DNA from: Acidimicrobiaceae bacterium
GTDB lineage: Bacteria > Actinomycetota > Acidimicrobiia > Acidimicrobiales > RAAP-2
DNA: 64,000 nucleotides
Direction of reading: 5' to 3'
Assembly (NCBI GenBank): GCA_003167415.1
Contig: PMTF01000022.1
Coordinates: forward strand, 85,141-149,140
Shown: positions 31,934 through 39,861 of the stretch, one piece after another
How positions within the stretch are numbered: position 1 is the first letter of the stretch
How the letters are laid out: every line of letters starts with the position of its first letter
Program-made: the position numbers and the translations under genes
The notes under the pieces: model-generated
Told to the model about the DNA's origin: nothing
Seen by the model: only the letters and a program-made list of their open reading frames with translations
Database searches by the model: none

Positions 31934-32661
31934 TGCCGAAGAAACATTCCGGTGAGAAGCGCGTCAACATCTTGCTCGTCGAGGACGAGGAGTCCTTCGT
32001 CGACGCCTTGACCATCGGCCTCGACCGCGAAGGCTTCGACGTCGCCGTCGCTCGAGACGGCCAGCAGGCCGTCGCTCTCTTCGCCAAAGAAAACTTTGAC
32101 ATCGTGCTGCTCGATCTCATGCTGCCCAAGATGTCGGGGCTGGACGTCTGTCGACAGATTCGAGCCAGCAGCGAGGTGCCCATCATCATCGTCAGCGCCA
32201 AGGGCGAAGAGGTCGACATGGTGCTCATGCTCGAAATCGGCGCCGACGATTACGTCACGAAGCCCTACCGACTTCGAGAACTCGTGGCGCGCATTCGCGC
32301 CGTGCTGCGTCGTCGAGAGACCCACGAGAACGTCATGGCGCCAGACGACGAAATCCAATTGGGCCCGATTCGCATGGACATCGACGCGCGACGGTGCTAC
32401 GTCGACGGCGGAGAGATCAAACTGCGCAAGAAGGAGTTCGCGTTACTGCGACTCCTTCTCGAGAATCCCGGCCGGGTCCTGACTCGCGAAGTACTGATCG
32501 ATCGAATCTGGGGCAGTGACTACGTCGGCGACACCAAGACTCTCGACGTGCACATCAAGCGACTTCGCACTTTGATTGAGGACAACCCGAAGAACCCCGA
32601 ACACATCACGACCGTGCGCGGCGTCGGCTATCGCTACGAGGCTACGAAGCCTTCGGCCTGA
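31933..32661 (+). CDS. regX3: RegX3-like OmpR-family response regulator
   Basis: A 242-residue regulator with a receiver domain (acidic pair in LLVEDEESF, phospho-acceptor Asp61 in DIVLLDLMLPKMSG, Lys in YVTKPYR) and a winged-helix DNA-binding domain (LGPIRMDIDARRCYVDG, LRKKEFALLRLLLENPGRVLTREVL, DVHIKRLRTLIEDNP, RGVGYRYE). ATG 31933 shares a base with the senX3 stop, so the pair is translationally coupled. The closest pattern is RegX3, the transcription factor for phosphate-responsive genes. The 3' end overlaps the convergent serS gene by 20 bases. Confidence 0.9.
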   Translation: MPKKHSGEKRVNILLVEDEESFVDALTIGLDREGFDVAVARDGQQAVALFAKENFDIVLLDLMLPKMSGLDVCRQIRASSEVPIIIVSAKGEEVDMVLMLEIGADDYVTKPYRLRELVARIRAVLRRRETHENVMAPDDEIQLGPIRMDIDARRCYVDGGEIKLRKKEFALLRLLLENPGRVLTREVLIDRIWGSDYVGDTKTLDVHIKRLRTLIEDNPKNPEHITTVRGVGYRYEATKPSA

Positions 32662-33949
32662 TTGTTCGCAGCTCGCCCATATAGGGAGCGAGCACCTCGG
32701 GTAGCACGACCGAGCCGTCCTCTTGGCGGTACGTCTCGATCAGCGCGGCCCAGATACGGGCCCAACCGAGGGCGGAACCGTTCACGGTGTGCACCAGCGC
32801 GGTCGTACCTTCGCTCGTGCGGTAGCGCACGTGCGCTCGACGAGCCTGGTAGTCACGGAACCAACTGACCGAGGAGACCTCGAGCCAGCGATCGACGCCG
32901 GGGCTGAAGACCTCGAGGTCGATCGTGCGCGCCGACGACGTGCCGAGGTCACCCGCGCACAGGTTCAAGAGACGGTAGGTGAGACCGAGTTCTTGCAAGA
33001 GGCTCTCGGCGCGCGCCAGGATGTCGTCGAAGGCGGCCGTACCCTGTTCGGGGGTGCAGTAGGCGAAGAGCTCGACCTTGTCGAACTCGTGCACGCGCAA
33101 CACGCCCCGCGTGTCGCGCCCCGCCGAACCGGCCTCACGACGAAAGCAGGCCGTTTCGGCGCACAGTCGAATCGGCAGACTCCCCTCGTCCAGAATCTCA
33201 TCGGCGTGCATCGAGGTGAGCGGCACTTCGGCGGTGGGAATCGCCCAGAGCCCGTCACGCTCCATGCCGTACATGTCGTCGGCGGACTTCGGCAGGTGAC
33301 CGGTCGACATCATCGTCGCGGTCAACGCGAAGGTCGGCGGGTGAATCTCCTCGTAGTCGCCGGCGTTTCGATCGAGTGAAAGAGCGCTGAGCGCCCGAAT
33401 GAGTCGCGACCCCGCGCCACGAAAGAGCGGGAACATCGATCCGGCGATTCTCGCGCCGGCCTCGAGATCGAGGATTCCGAGTTCGAGCGCGGCGTCCCAA
33501 TGGGGGACCTTCTGGTGATCGGCGAACTCGGGGAACGGCCGGCCCTCGTCCATGCCCGGCCACCAGCGGCGCAACTCGACGTTGTCGTTTTCGTCCACGC
33601 CGTCCGGTACCTCGGGGTCCGGAAGGTTGGGGATCATCAGGAGTTCGTCGTGCAACTTCGTGCCGATGCGCTCCATGGCCTCGGTGGCCGTGCGCTCCTC
33701 CTCACCCAGTGCTCGGCTCTTTTCGGTCAAGGTGTCCGCCGTCTCCGCGTCCTTGTCGCGACGGGCTTCGCCGACCAATCGGGAGAGAAACTTCACCTCG
33801 GCGCGCAGCCGTTCGGCCTCTTGCAACAGCGCGCGGTGTTCCACATCCAGGCCAATAATTTCGTCCATCGTCGCCGACGAGACGCCGCGTCGGGCCAAGG
33901 CGGCCCTCACGATGTCCGGTTCACGACGTAGTTGGACGAGGTCAATCAT
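32642..33949 (-). CDS. serS: Seryl-tRNA synthetase
   Basis: A 435-residue class II aminoacyl-tRNA synthetase: N-terminal coiled-coil tRNA-binding arm (about residues 30-105, LRAEVKFLSRLVGEARRDKD), then the catalytic core with IHPPTFALTATMMSTGHLPK, serine-site PTAEVPLTSMHADEIL, motif 2 CFRREAGSAGRDTRGVLRVHEF and FDLEVFSPG-type block TIDLEVFSPGVDRWLEVSS. Motif 3 reads TVNGSALGWARIWAALIETY, differing from the common NGSGLAVGRTL pattern but keeping the Arg. It charges tRNA-Ser, one of which is in this window. Sequence is complete and the ATG at 33949 is natural. Confidence 0.95.
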   Translation of the reverse strand: MIDLVQLRREPDIVRAALARRGVSSATMDEIIGLDVEHRALLQEAERLRAEVKFLSRLVGEARRDKDAETADTLTEKSRALGEEERTATEAMERIGTKLHDELLMIPNLPDPEVPDGVDENDNVELRRWWPGMDEGRPFPEFADHQKVPHWDAALELGILDLEAGARIAGSMFPLFRGAGSRLIRALSALSLDRNAGDYEEIHPPTFALTATMMSTGHLPKSADDMYGMERDGLWAIPTAEVPLTSMHADEILDEGSLPIRLCAETACFRREAGSAGRDTRGVLRVHEFDKVELFAYCTPEQGTAAFDDILARAESLLQELGLTYRLLNLCAGDLGTSSARTIDLEVFSPGVDRWLEVSSVSWFRDYQARRAHVRYRTSEGTTALVHTVNGSALGWARIWAALIETYRQEDGSVVLPEVLAPYMGELRTIRPKAS

Positions 33950-34002
33950 TCGCCAAGCCTACCGAGCACACCAAAGGCAACTCCAAGAACCGTCTAGGTT
34001 CA

Positions 34003-34920
34003 GTGGTCGTGAGCAACGCGGTCGAGGTCAGTGAACTGACGGTCAACTTCGGCGCGTTGAGGGCCGTGGACGACGTGTCGTTTCACGTCGCCTACGGCGA
34101 AGTCGTCACCTTGCTCGGTCCCAACGGCGCCGGTAAGACCACGCTCGTCGAGACGTTGCTCGGATTTCGCGCACCGACGGCCGGCATCGTTCGACTCCAC
34201 GGACTCAATCCCCTACGGGACCACCGCGAAGTCGTCGTTCGCACCGGGGCGCTGCTGCAGCGGGGCGGCGTCTGGTTCCCGATGTCGCCGCGCCAAGTAC
34301 TCGAACTGACCGCGTCGTACTACGACGCTCCCCGAGACGCTGATGAACTGCTCGATTTACTGGACCTCGGGCGATGCGCCCGCACGCCGTGGCGACGCCT
34401 CAGCGGCGGTGAGCAGCAGCGAACCTTGCTGGCGCTCGCGCTGCTCGGTCGACCGCGGGTCCTGGTACTGGATGAGCCGACGACGGCGGTCGATCCCGAA
34501 GGTCGCCAGGTCATCCGCGATCTCATAGCGTCCGAACGAGATCGCGGATGCGCGTTGTTGGTGACGACCCACGAACTCACCGAAGCCGAGCGGACGTCGA
34601 ACCGCGTGGTGATCATGAACCACGGTCACGTCGTCGTCGACGGCACGCTCGACGAGCTCTCGGGCGCGCCCGAGATGATCATCGAACTCTCCGGTACCGT
34701 CGATGCCTCGTTACTCGCGACACAACTGGGATGCGTCGTCACGGCCGATGCCACCAATCGACTCCGTTGTGAGACCGAATCGACGCCCGAACGAATCGCC
34801 GAGTTGAACAGTTATCTGACGAGCGTCGGCGTGACGCTGATTTCGCTGCGCACGCGGGCGTCGCTTGAGGAGCGGTACTTGGAACTGATCGAGCAGGAAC
34901 GTCGAGAGGTTCGCCCGTGA
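34003..34920 (+). CDS. ABC exporter ATP-binding protein
   Basis: A 305-residue ATPase with Walker A GPNGAGKTT (residues about 39-47), Q-loop LLQRGGVW, signature LSGGEQQRTLLALAL, Walker B VLVLDEPTTAV and switch His in TTHELTEAE. It is of the ABC-2/DrrA type. The C-terminal ~90 residues form a small regulatory domain. It overlaps the permease gene by four bases (GTGA). A pair of this kind beside ctaA/ctaB is also seen in M. tuberculosis (Rv1456c-Rv1458c region, recalled from general knowledge), suggesting a link to oxidase or heme maturation, but the substrate is unknown. Start is GTG 34003 or GTG 34009; neither has a good ribosome site. Confidence 0.87.
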   Translation: MVVSNAVEVSELTVNFGALRAVDDVSFHVAYGEVVTLLGPNGAGKTTLVETLLGFRAPTAGIVRLHGLNPLRDHREVVVRTGALLQRGGVWFPMSPRQVLELTASYYDAPRDADELLDLLDLGRCARTPWRRLSGGEQQRTLLALALLGRPRVLVLDEPTTAVDPEGRQVIRDLIASERDRGCALLVTTHELTEAERTSNRVVIMNHGHVVVDGTLDELSGAPEMIIELSGTVDASLLATQLGCVVTADATNRLRCETESTPERIAELNSYLTSVGVTLISLRTRASLEERYLELIEQERREVRP

Positions 34921-35648
34921 ACGCGTGGTGGGCCCAGAGTCGCGCCGAGGTTCGCATGACGATGCGACGGGGTGAGACGTTGCTCTTGACCGTCGGTATC
35001 CCGGTCCTGCTCCTCGTGTTCTTCTCGTTGACCAAGGTCGCCTCAACGCCGACGAAGAGTCGCGTTGATTTCATTGCGCCGGGAATCCTCGCCCTCTGCG
35101 TGCTCTCGACGTCGCTGGTCGCGCTGTCGATCGCGACCGGCTTTGAGCGCAGCTACGGCGTGCTCCGACGTCTCTACGTGACCCCGATCGGCACTCGTCG
35201 ACTCATCGGCGCCAAGATCGCCGGCGTGCTGGTAACCGAGGCCCTCCAGGTCGTCATTCTCACGCTGGTCGCCTTCACCTTGACGTGGCGCCCCCGCGGC
35301 GGAGCGATGGGCGGCTTCGAAGTCGCGGCACTCTTGGTGCTCGGCTCGGCCGGATGCGCCGGGATTGGGCTGGCCCTGGCTGGACGACTCCGCGCCGAAG
35401 TGAATCTCGCCGCCAGCAACGGTCTCTACCTCGTGCTGTTGTTGCTCTCGGGCATCGTCGTGCCGCTGACGTCGTTGCCGGGATTCATCGGACGCGTCGC
35501 GGTCGCGCTGCCACCCGGCGCGATGGCCGAGGGTCTTCACCGAATCCTGGGCCAGGGTTTCGCACCCACGGGCGCCGACTGGCTCGTACTGGGAATCTGG
35601 GCTCTCGTCGCGCCGCTCGTCGCGGCGCGAACGTTTCGCTTCGACTAG
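34917..35648 (+). CDS. ABC-2 type exporter permease
   Basis: A 243-residue permease with six spans: ETLLLTVGIPVLLLVFFSL, IAPGILALCVLSTSLVALS, AGVLVTEALQVVILTLVAF, FEVAALLVLGSAGCAGIGLALA, LYLVLLLLSGIVVPLTSLPG and WLVLGIWALVAPLVAA. The RSYGVLRRLYVTPIGTRRLIGAKI cytoplasmic block is the conserved ABC-2 motif. It forms a transporter with the ATPase encoded upstream; the GTGA overlap couples their translation. The 3' end overlaps the TlpA-like gene on the other strand by four bases. Substrate not identifiable. Confidence 0.87.
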   Translation: MNAWWAQSRAEVRMTMRRGETLLLTVGIPVLLLVFFSLTKVASTPTKSRVDFIAPGILALCVLSTSLVALSIATGFERSYGVLRRLYVTPIGTRRLIGAKIAGVLVTEALQVVILTLVAFTLTWRPRGGAMGGFEVAALLVLGSAGCAGIGLALAGRLRAEVNLAASNGLYLVLLLLSGIVVPLTSLPGFIGRVAVALPPGAMAEGLHRILGQGFAPTGADWLVLGIWALVAPLVAARTFRFD

Positions 35649-36217
35649 TCTCGCAGGGCCGCGATGCCCTTCACCAGCACGCTCTTCGGGATCGCCCCGA
35701 AGTACACCTGTGTGACGATGCCCTTCGCGCTCACGAACGCGGACTCGGGAACCGTGGCGAAATTGAAGATGCCGTTCGTCACCGTGTTATTGGGATCGAA
35801 CGCGATGGGGAACGTGACGCCGCTCTTCTCAACGAAACTCATCGCCGAACCGCGCGAGTCACCCGCGTCGATGCCGATCACTCGAATCGAGCCCTCGTTG
35901 TGATGGCGCAGGTACGACGCCACTTTGGGCATTTCACTCTTGCACGGCCCACACCAACTCGCGAAGAAGATCAACACCGCCGCGTGATGACTTTTCCAAG
36001 GGGCCTCGACCGTGCCGCTCTTCAGTCCGCTCAGCGAAAAGGTCGCGACTGCCTTGCCCACCAGCGCACTCGTCGGTTCATTGTTGTTCGGCGTCACGTG
36101 GCCGCCGGTGAAGATTGACACGACAACTATGGCGATGATCGCAATCGTGGTGCCACTGCCGATGAAGAGCGCTTTCTGCGACGGGCGTAGCCGCGGCGGA
36201 CTAGTGGTGTCGGACAA
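35645..36217 (-). CDS. TlpA/ResA-like membrane-anchored thioredoxin
   Basis: A 190-residue protein with an N-terminal anchor (ALFIGSGTTIAIIAIVVVSIF) and an extracytoplasmic thioredoxin-like domain bearing the redox centre FFASWCGPCKSEMP. TVPESAFVSAKG supplies the cis-Pro loop. Such proteins reduce apocytochrome c or deliver reductant for copper-site assembly outside the membrane. The gene overlaps ctaB by 17 bases, so it is part of the oxidase-assembly cluster; a role in Cox or cytochrome c maturation is a sound inference. The TTG start at 36217 is the only early start in frame and lacks a strong ribosome site. Confidence 0.85.
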   Translation of the reverse strand: MSDTTSPPRLRPSQKALFIGSGTTIAIIAIVVVSIFTGGHVTPNNNEPTSALVGKAVATFSLSGLKSGTVEAPWKSHHAAVLIFFASWCGPCKSEMPKVASYLRHHNEGSIRVIGIDAGDSRGSAMSFVEKSGVTFPIAFDPNNTVTNGIFNFATVPESAFVSAKGIVTQVYFGAIPKSVLVKGIAALRD

Positions 36218-37115
36218 GAACGTCGACCGCCATCAAGACGAACAGCGCCGTCAGGTACGTGATGGAAAAGTGGAAGAGTCGCATCGCTTCACCGACGTCG
36301 GCCTTGTCGGCTCGGGCGTGTCGGTAGAGTCGCGCGGCGTAGAACGTGAACAGTCCCCCGAGTACCGTGGCCGACACGGCGTAGACCACGCCCAGGTGCG
36401 CGGTCGGGCCGATCAAGAGCGTCAGCGCCCACATCACTACCGAGTAAATGAGGATCTCGAGCGTCGTGTGACGAAGCGACGTCACGACCGGCATCATCGG
36501 CACGTTCGCCGCCTCGTAGTCGTCACGGTAGCGAACCGCGAGCGCCCAGAAGTGCGGGGGCGTCCAGATAAAGATCACCAAAAACAAGAGCACGGGGGTC
36601 CAGGTGAGTGAGTTTGTGACCGCAGCCCAACCGACCAACACGGGCACCGCGCCGGCGGCCCCCCCGATCACGATGTTCTGCTTGCTGCGCCGCTTCAGCC
36701 ACAGCGTGTAGACGATGACGTAGAACGCCGTCGCCGACATCGCGAGCCACGCCGAGAGTTGATTCACCCACAACGCGAGGACGGCGAAAGCGACGACTTC
36801 GAGCGCCACCGCGAATAACGTGGCGTCGCGCGCCGACATGACACCGGTGACCAGCGGCCGGCGCTTCGTGCGCTCCATGATCGCGTCGATATCGCGGTCA
36901 ATCACCATGTTGAAGGTATTGGCGCCGCCGGCCGCGAGCGTACCGCCCGCGAGCGTCGCCACCATCAGCCAGAGACCGGGGACTCCGTTCGCCGCGACGA
37001 CCATGGTCGGAATCGTGGTGACCAGCAAGAGTTCGATGATCCGCGGCTTGGTGAGGGCGAGATAGCCCCGCAACACTTCGGCCAAGGAATGGCGGGCCGG
37101 GGCCGTGATCGTCAT
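36201..37115 (-). CDS. ctaB: Protoheme IX farnesyltransferase (heme O synthase)
   Basis: A 304-residue UbiA-superfamily prenyltransferase with about nine spans. The aspartate-rich motif reads ANTFNMVIDRDIDAIMERT followed by KRRPLVTG, and the second is YRDDYEAANVPMMPVV. It adds a farnesyl group to heme b, giving heme O for cytochrome oxidase. It is divergent from ctaA with 41 bases between the starts, so both can be controlled from one region. Family identity is firm. Confidence 0.94.
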   Translation of the reverse strand: MTITAPARHSLAEVLRGYLALTKPRIIELLLVTTIPTMVVAANGVPGLWLMVATLAGGTLAAGGANTFNMVIDRDIDAIMERTKRRPLVTGVMSARDATLFAVALEVVAFAVLALWVNQLSAWLAMSATAFYVIVYTLWLKRRSKQNIVIGGAAGAVPVLVGWAAVTNSLTWTPVLLFLVIFIWTPPHFWALAVRYRDDYEAANVPMMPVVTSLRHTTLEILIYSVVMWALTLLIGPTAHLGVVYAVSATVLGGLFTFYAARLYRHARADKADVGEAMRLFHFSITYLTALFVLMAVDVLVRHH

Positions 37116-37156
37116 AGGGGGATTCTAGGAGAGACACCATTACGTATTCTGATGAG

Positions 37157-38116
37157 GTGACCGCTACCCCACGCCGCGTCGTGCCGGGCCCAACGTTCCG
37201 TTGGTTCGCCCTGGCCTCGTTCATTTCGATGATCGTCATCGTGCTCTCGGGAGCAGCCGTTCGCCTGACCGGTTCCGGTTTGGGTTGTCCGGACTGGCCC
37301 ACGTGTTTCCACGGGCGAATCAGCGGTTCGTGGAGCATCCATCCGCTGATCGAATACGGGAACCGCGTCGTCACCGTGACGTTGATCTGTGTCACCGTGG
37401 CCACGCTGGTGGCGGCGATCCTGCGCGAAGTACGCCGTCAAGACCTGATAATCCTCTCAGGAATGCTGATCGCGGGCGTCGTCGCCGACGCGATTCTGGG
37501 CGCCTTCGTGGTCTACAGCAAGCTCAACCCGTGGCTCGTCTCGCTGCACATGTTGTTGTCGCTTTCGATGATCGTCATCAGCGCGGTGCTCTATCACCGA
37601 TCGAAGTACGTCTACGGTCCGGGCGCCCGAAACGACGTGCGCGACCGACATTTCCTGCTCATCGCGCGACTGCTTTGGATCCCCTTCGCGGTCTTGTTGA
37701 TCACGGGCACCATTACGACCGGCTCCGGGCCGCACGCCGGAGCGTCCCAGGGACAACTGGTGGCGCGACGTCTGCCCTTCGCGTTCTCTTCGGCGGCGTG
37801 GGTGCACTCGCTCGCTGCCGTGCTGTTCATCGGACTCGTCACCGGTCTGCTCTTCGCGGTTTGGACCAGCGACGCGCCGAGTGCGCTGCGCCTCGGCGTT
37901 CGTCGTTTGGTGATCATCTCGTTGGCGCAGGCGGCGATCGGCGTGACCCAGTACTTGACGCACGTACCGCCGCTTCTGGTTGAACTGCACGTAGTGGGTG
38001 CGGTGTCGCTCACGATTGGCGTCACCCAGTTTCATCTACGCCAAAGTGCCCACGACCGTGAACCGGGCACCCGACGCGTCGAACGATCGGCCGAGCCGAT
38101 CATCACGGTTCTTTAG
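37157..38116 (+). CDS. ctaA: Heme A synthase (CtaA/COX15)
   Basis: A 319-residue eight-span membrane protein. Two related halves are visible, each with His in helices: GSGLGCPDWPTCFHG and HPLIEYGNR in the first, HMLLSLSMIV, TTGSGPHAG, WVHSLAAVLFIG and LVELHVVGAVSL in the second. GSGLGCPDWP is the hallmark of CtaA, and a Cys pair in the first extracytoplasmic loop (CPDWPTC) matches the redox pair of type-2 CtaA enzymes. It oxidises heme O to heme A. GTG 37157 is the start, and the gene is divergent from ctaB. Confidence 0.93.
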   Translation: MTATPRRVVPGPTFRWFALASFISMIVIVLSGAAVRLTGSGLGCPDWPTCFHGRISGSWSIHPLIEYGNRVVTVTLICVTVATLVAAILREVRRQDLIILSGMLIAGVVADAILGAFVVYSKLNPWLVSLHMLLSLSMIVISAVLYHRSKYVYGPGARNDVRDRHFLLIARLLWIPFAVLLITGTITTGSGPHAGASQGQLVARRLPFAFSSAAWVHSLAAVLFIGLVTGLLFAVWTSDAPSALRLGVRRLVIISLAQAAIGVTQYLTHVPPLLVELHVVGAVSLTIGVTQFHLRQSAHDREPGTRRVERSAEPIITVL

Positions 38117-38150
38117 TTCCTTACTGGCGCTCGAAAAGGCAGAATGCCAC

Positions 38151-38717
38151 TTACGTCGCTGCGGCGATGACCCTCAACTGATCGAGCGAGTCGCGGACCA
38201 GTTGCCCCAGGTCGCTCGGCTGAGACGACGTTACCCAACGTTCGAATGAGGTCTTGAAGATCGCGATGGCGACCTCACCGGTCAAGGCGGCGGTCGGTTC
38301 CGTGACGCCCCGCTGGCGCAAAGCGTCGGCCAGCGCGGCGGCCAGCGAAGCCAGTTTGATCAGCTCGCGCTCTTGCAACTCCGCGCTTCCATTGATGATG
38401 CGCTGGCGCTGCACCGAATACTCCCGGCGTTCTCCGAACAGGGCTCCGGCGCCCTCCAAGGCACGCGTAACCGCTTCGATGGGTGTCGTCGACGCCGGGG
38501 CGTTCACGACCGTGTTGACCAGAAGTTCCTGAAGCGCCTGGGCGCCGAAGAAGAGGACTTCGCGTTTGTCGGTGAAGTGGCGGAAGAATGTGCGTTCGGT
38601 CAATCCGGCGCGCTCAGAGATCTCGGCGACCGTGGTCCGATCGAAACCTTGCTCGCCGTAGAGGATCATGGCCGCCTGGACGAGCCTCCCGCGACTGTCC
38701 GGTTCCCAACGCACCAT
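38151..38717 (-). CDS. TetR-family transcriptional regulator
   Basis: A 188-residue regulator. The N-terminal helix-turn-helix is GRLVQAAMILYGEQGFDRTTVAEISERAGLTERTFFRHFTDKREVL. The C-terminal ligand/dimer domain (about 75-188) is helical and variable. It is divergent from the NAD-dependent epimerase gene at 38834, and the 116-base gap holds a near-consensus promoter with a palindrome over its -10 box, so it most likely represses that gene (and perhaps itself). The inducer is unknown. Confidence 0.88.
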   Translation of the reverse strand: MVRWEPDSRGRLVQAAMILYGEQGFDRTTVAEISERAGLTERTFFRHFTDKREVLFFGAQALQELLVNTVVNAPASTTPIEAVTRALEGAGALFGERREYSVQRQRIINGSAELQERELIKLASLAAALADALRQRGVTEPTAALTGEVAIAIFKTSFERWVTSSQPSDLGQLVRDSLDQLRVIAAAT

Positions 38718-38736
38718 AGGGAAACTCTACCCCCTG

Positions 38737-38786
38737 TTGACAGTCGCTGACATCATCGCTATAGTGATGGCAGTAACTGACATCAT
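38737..38786 (+). promoter_or_regulatory. Sigma-A promoter with overlapping TetR-type operator
   Basis: TTGACA (38737-38742) and TATAGT (38760-38765) are 17 bases apart, close to the housekeeping consensus and reading toward the epimerase gene. A palindrome CTGACATCA / TGATGGCAG (38747-38755 and 38765-38773, eight of nine paired) spans the spacer and -10. The half-site CTGACATCAT recurs exactly at 38777-38786, 30 bases (three helical turns) downstream. Binding of the divergently encoded TetR protein would block the promoter. Confidence 0.7.
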
Positions 38787-38833
38787 GACTCGTACCTGGG
38801 CGTCGATGTCAACCAATACAAGGAGAACAGCAC

Positions 38834-39721
38834 ATGCGTGTATTCGTAACTGGGGCGTCGGGCTGGATCGGCTCGGCGGTAGTTCCCGAACTCCTGGGTT
38901 CTGGACACGTGGTCTTAGGACTCGCCCGTTCCGACGACGCGGCCGCCGCGATCGTTGCGGCCGGAGCCGAGGCTTATCGAGGATCTCTCGATGACCCGGC
39001 GAGCCTTCGCGAGGGCGCCGCTCAATGTGACGGCGTCGTCCACCTCGGCTACAACCATGACTTCTCACAAATGGAATCGGCCGCGAGGACCGACCGCAGT
39101 GCCATCGAAGCCATCGGCTCAGCCCTGAAGCAGAGCGACCGTCCGTTCGTCGTCGCCGGAGGGGTGCTCGGACTCGCCCCGGGACGCGTTGCGACCGAGA
39201 ACGACGAGCCGGACCTGGGCCTCCATCCGCGTACGGCCAACGTTCAGTGGGTGTTGTCGCTGGCTGAACAGGGCGTTCGATCATCGTGCGTGCGGTTCGC
39301 CCCGACCGTCCACGGCGATGGCGACCACGGTTTCATCGCCACCCTTGTGGCCATCGCGCGCGCGAAGGGCACCTCGGGCTACATCGATAACGGCACCAAC
39401 TGTTGGTCGGCCGTCCATCGGCTCGATGCCGCGCGCCTCGTGCGCCTCGCCCTTGAAGGTGCTCCGGCCGGATCCTCGGTCCACGCGGTCGCGGAGCCGG
39501 GCATTGCCACGAGAGCGATCGCCGAGGCCATCGGCGTCCGGCTCGGCGTTCCCGTCGTAACCGTGTCGAGCGAGGACGCCAATGAACATTTCGGGTGGAT
39601 GGGCCGCTTCTTCAGCGCCGACGCCACCGCGTCAAACACCATCACGCGGTCTCTGCTCGGCTGGGAGCCCACGCATCAGGGTCTGCTCGAAGACCTGTCC
39701 GAAGGCCACTACTTCCGTTAA
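38834..39721 (+). CDS. NAD(P)-dependent epimerase/dehydratase-like SDR protein
   Basis: A 295-residue extended SDR protein with MRVFVTGASGWIGSAVVPELL (NAD(P)-binding), LDDPASLREGAAQCDGVVHLGYNHD, FVVAGGVLGLAPG and SGYIDNGTNCWSAVHRLDAARLVRLALEGAPAG. The usual catalytic YxxxK is not evident; it has an atypical active site as found in SDR families that only bind NADPH or reduce small aldehydes or quinones. AAGGAGAAC precedes ATG 38834. It is the apparent target of the divergent TetR regulator, so it may answer to a toxic compound. Substrate unknown. Confidence 0.82.
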   Translation: MRVFVTGASGWIGSAVVPELLGSGHVVLGLARSDDAAAAIVAAGAEAYRGSLDDPASLREGAAQCDGVVHLGYNHDFSQMESAARTDRSAIEAIGSALKQSDRPFVVAGGVLGLAPGRVATENDEPDLGLHPRTANVQWVLSLAEQGVRSSCVRFAPTVHGDGDHGFIATLVAIARAKGTSGYIDNGTNCWSAVHRLDAARLVRLALEGAPAGSSVHAVAEPGIATRAIAEAIGVRLGVPVVTVSSEDANEHFGWMGRFFSADATASNTITRSLLGWEPTHQGLLEDLSEGHYFR

Positions 39722-39726
39722 TCGGT

Positions 39727-39754
39727 GCGATCGGGCGATCGGGCGATCGGGCGA
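39727..39754. repeat. Short tandem repeat, 8-base unit
   Basis: Three and a half perfect copies of GCGATCGG follow the epimerase stop. A polymerase-slippage product is the simplest explanation. Confidence 0.7.
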
Positions 39755-39763
39755 CCTATGGAG

Positions 39764-39836
39764 TGGAGACGATGGGGATCGAACCCACGACCTCAGGCTT
39801 GCAAAGCCCGCGCTCTACCAACTGAGCTACGTCCCC
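39764..39836 (-). tRNA. tRNA-Ala (TGC)
   Basis: Minus-strand cloverleaf with acceptor GGGGACG/CGTCTCC, D-arm GCTCAGTTGGTAGAGC, anticodon loop TTTGCAA (anticodon TGC) and T-loop GGTTCGATCC. The 3' CCA is not encoded, unlike the Arg, Ser and Ile tRNAs here. Confidence 0.96.
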
Positions 39837-39861
39837 GGGGGCTCCAGCCTACCAAGAGTCC

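Noticed and set aside
38834..39721. A UDP-glucose 4-epimerase
   Set aside because: Only the NAD(P)-binding part is convincing; the catalytic YxxxK and sugar-nucleotide motifs are not evident.
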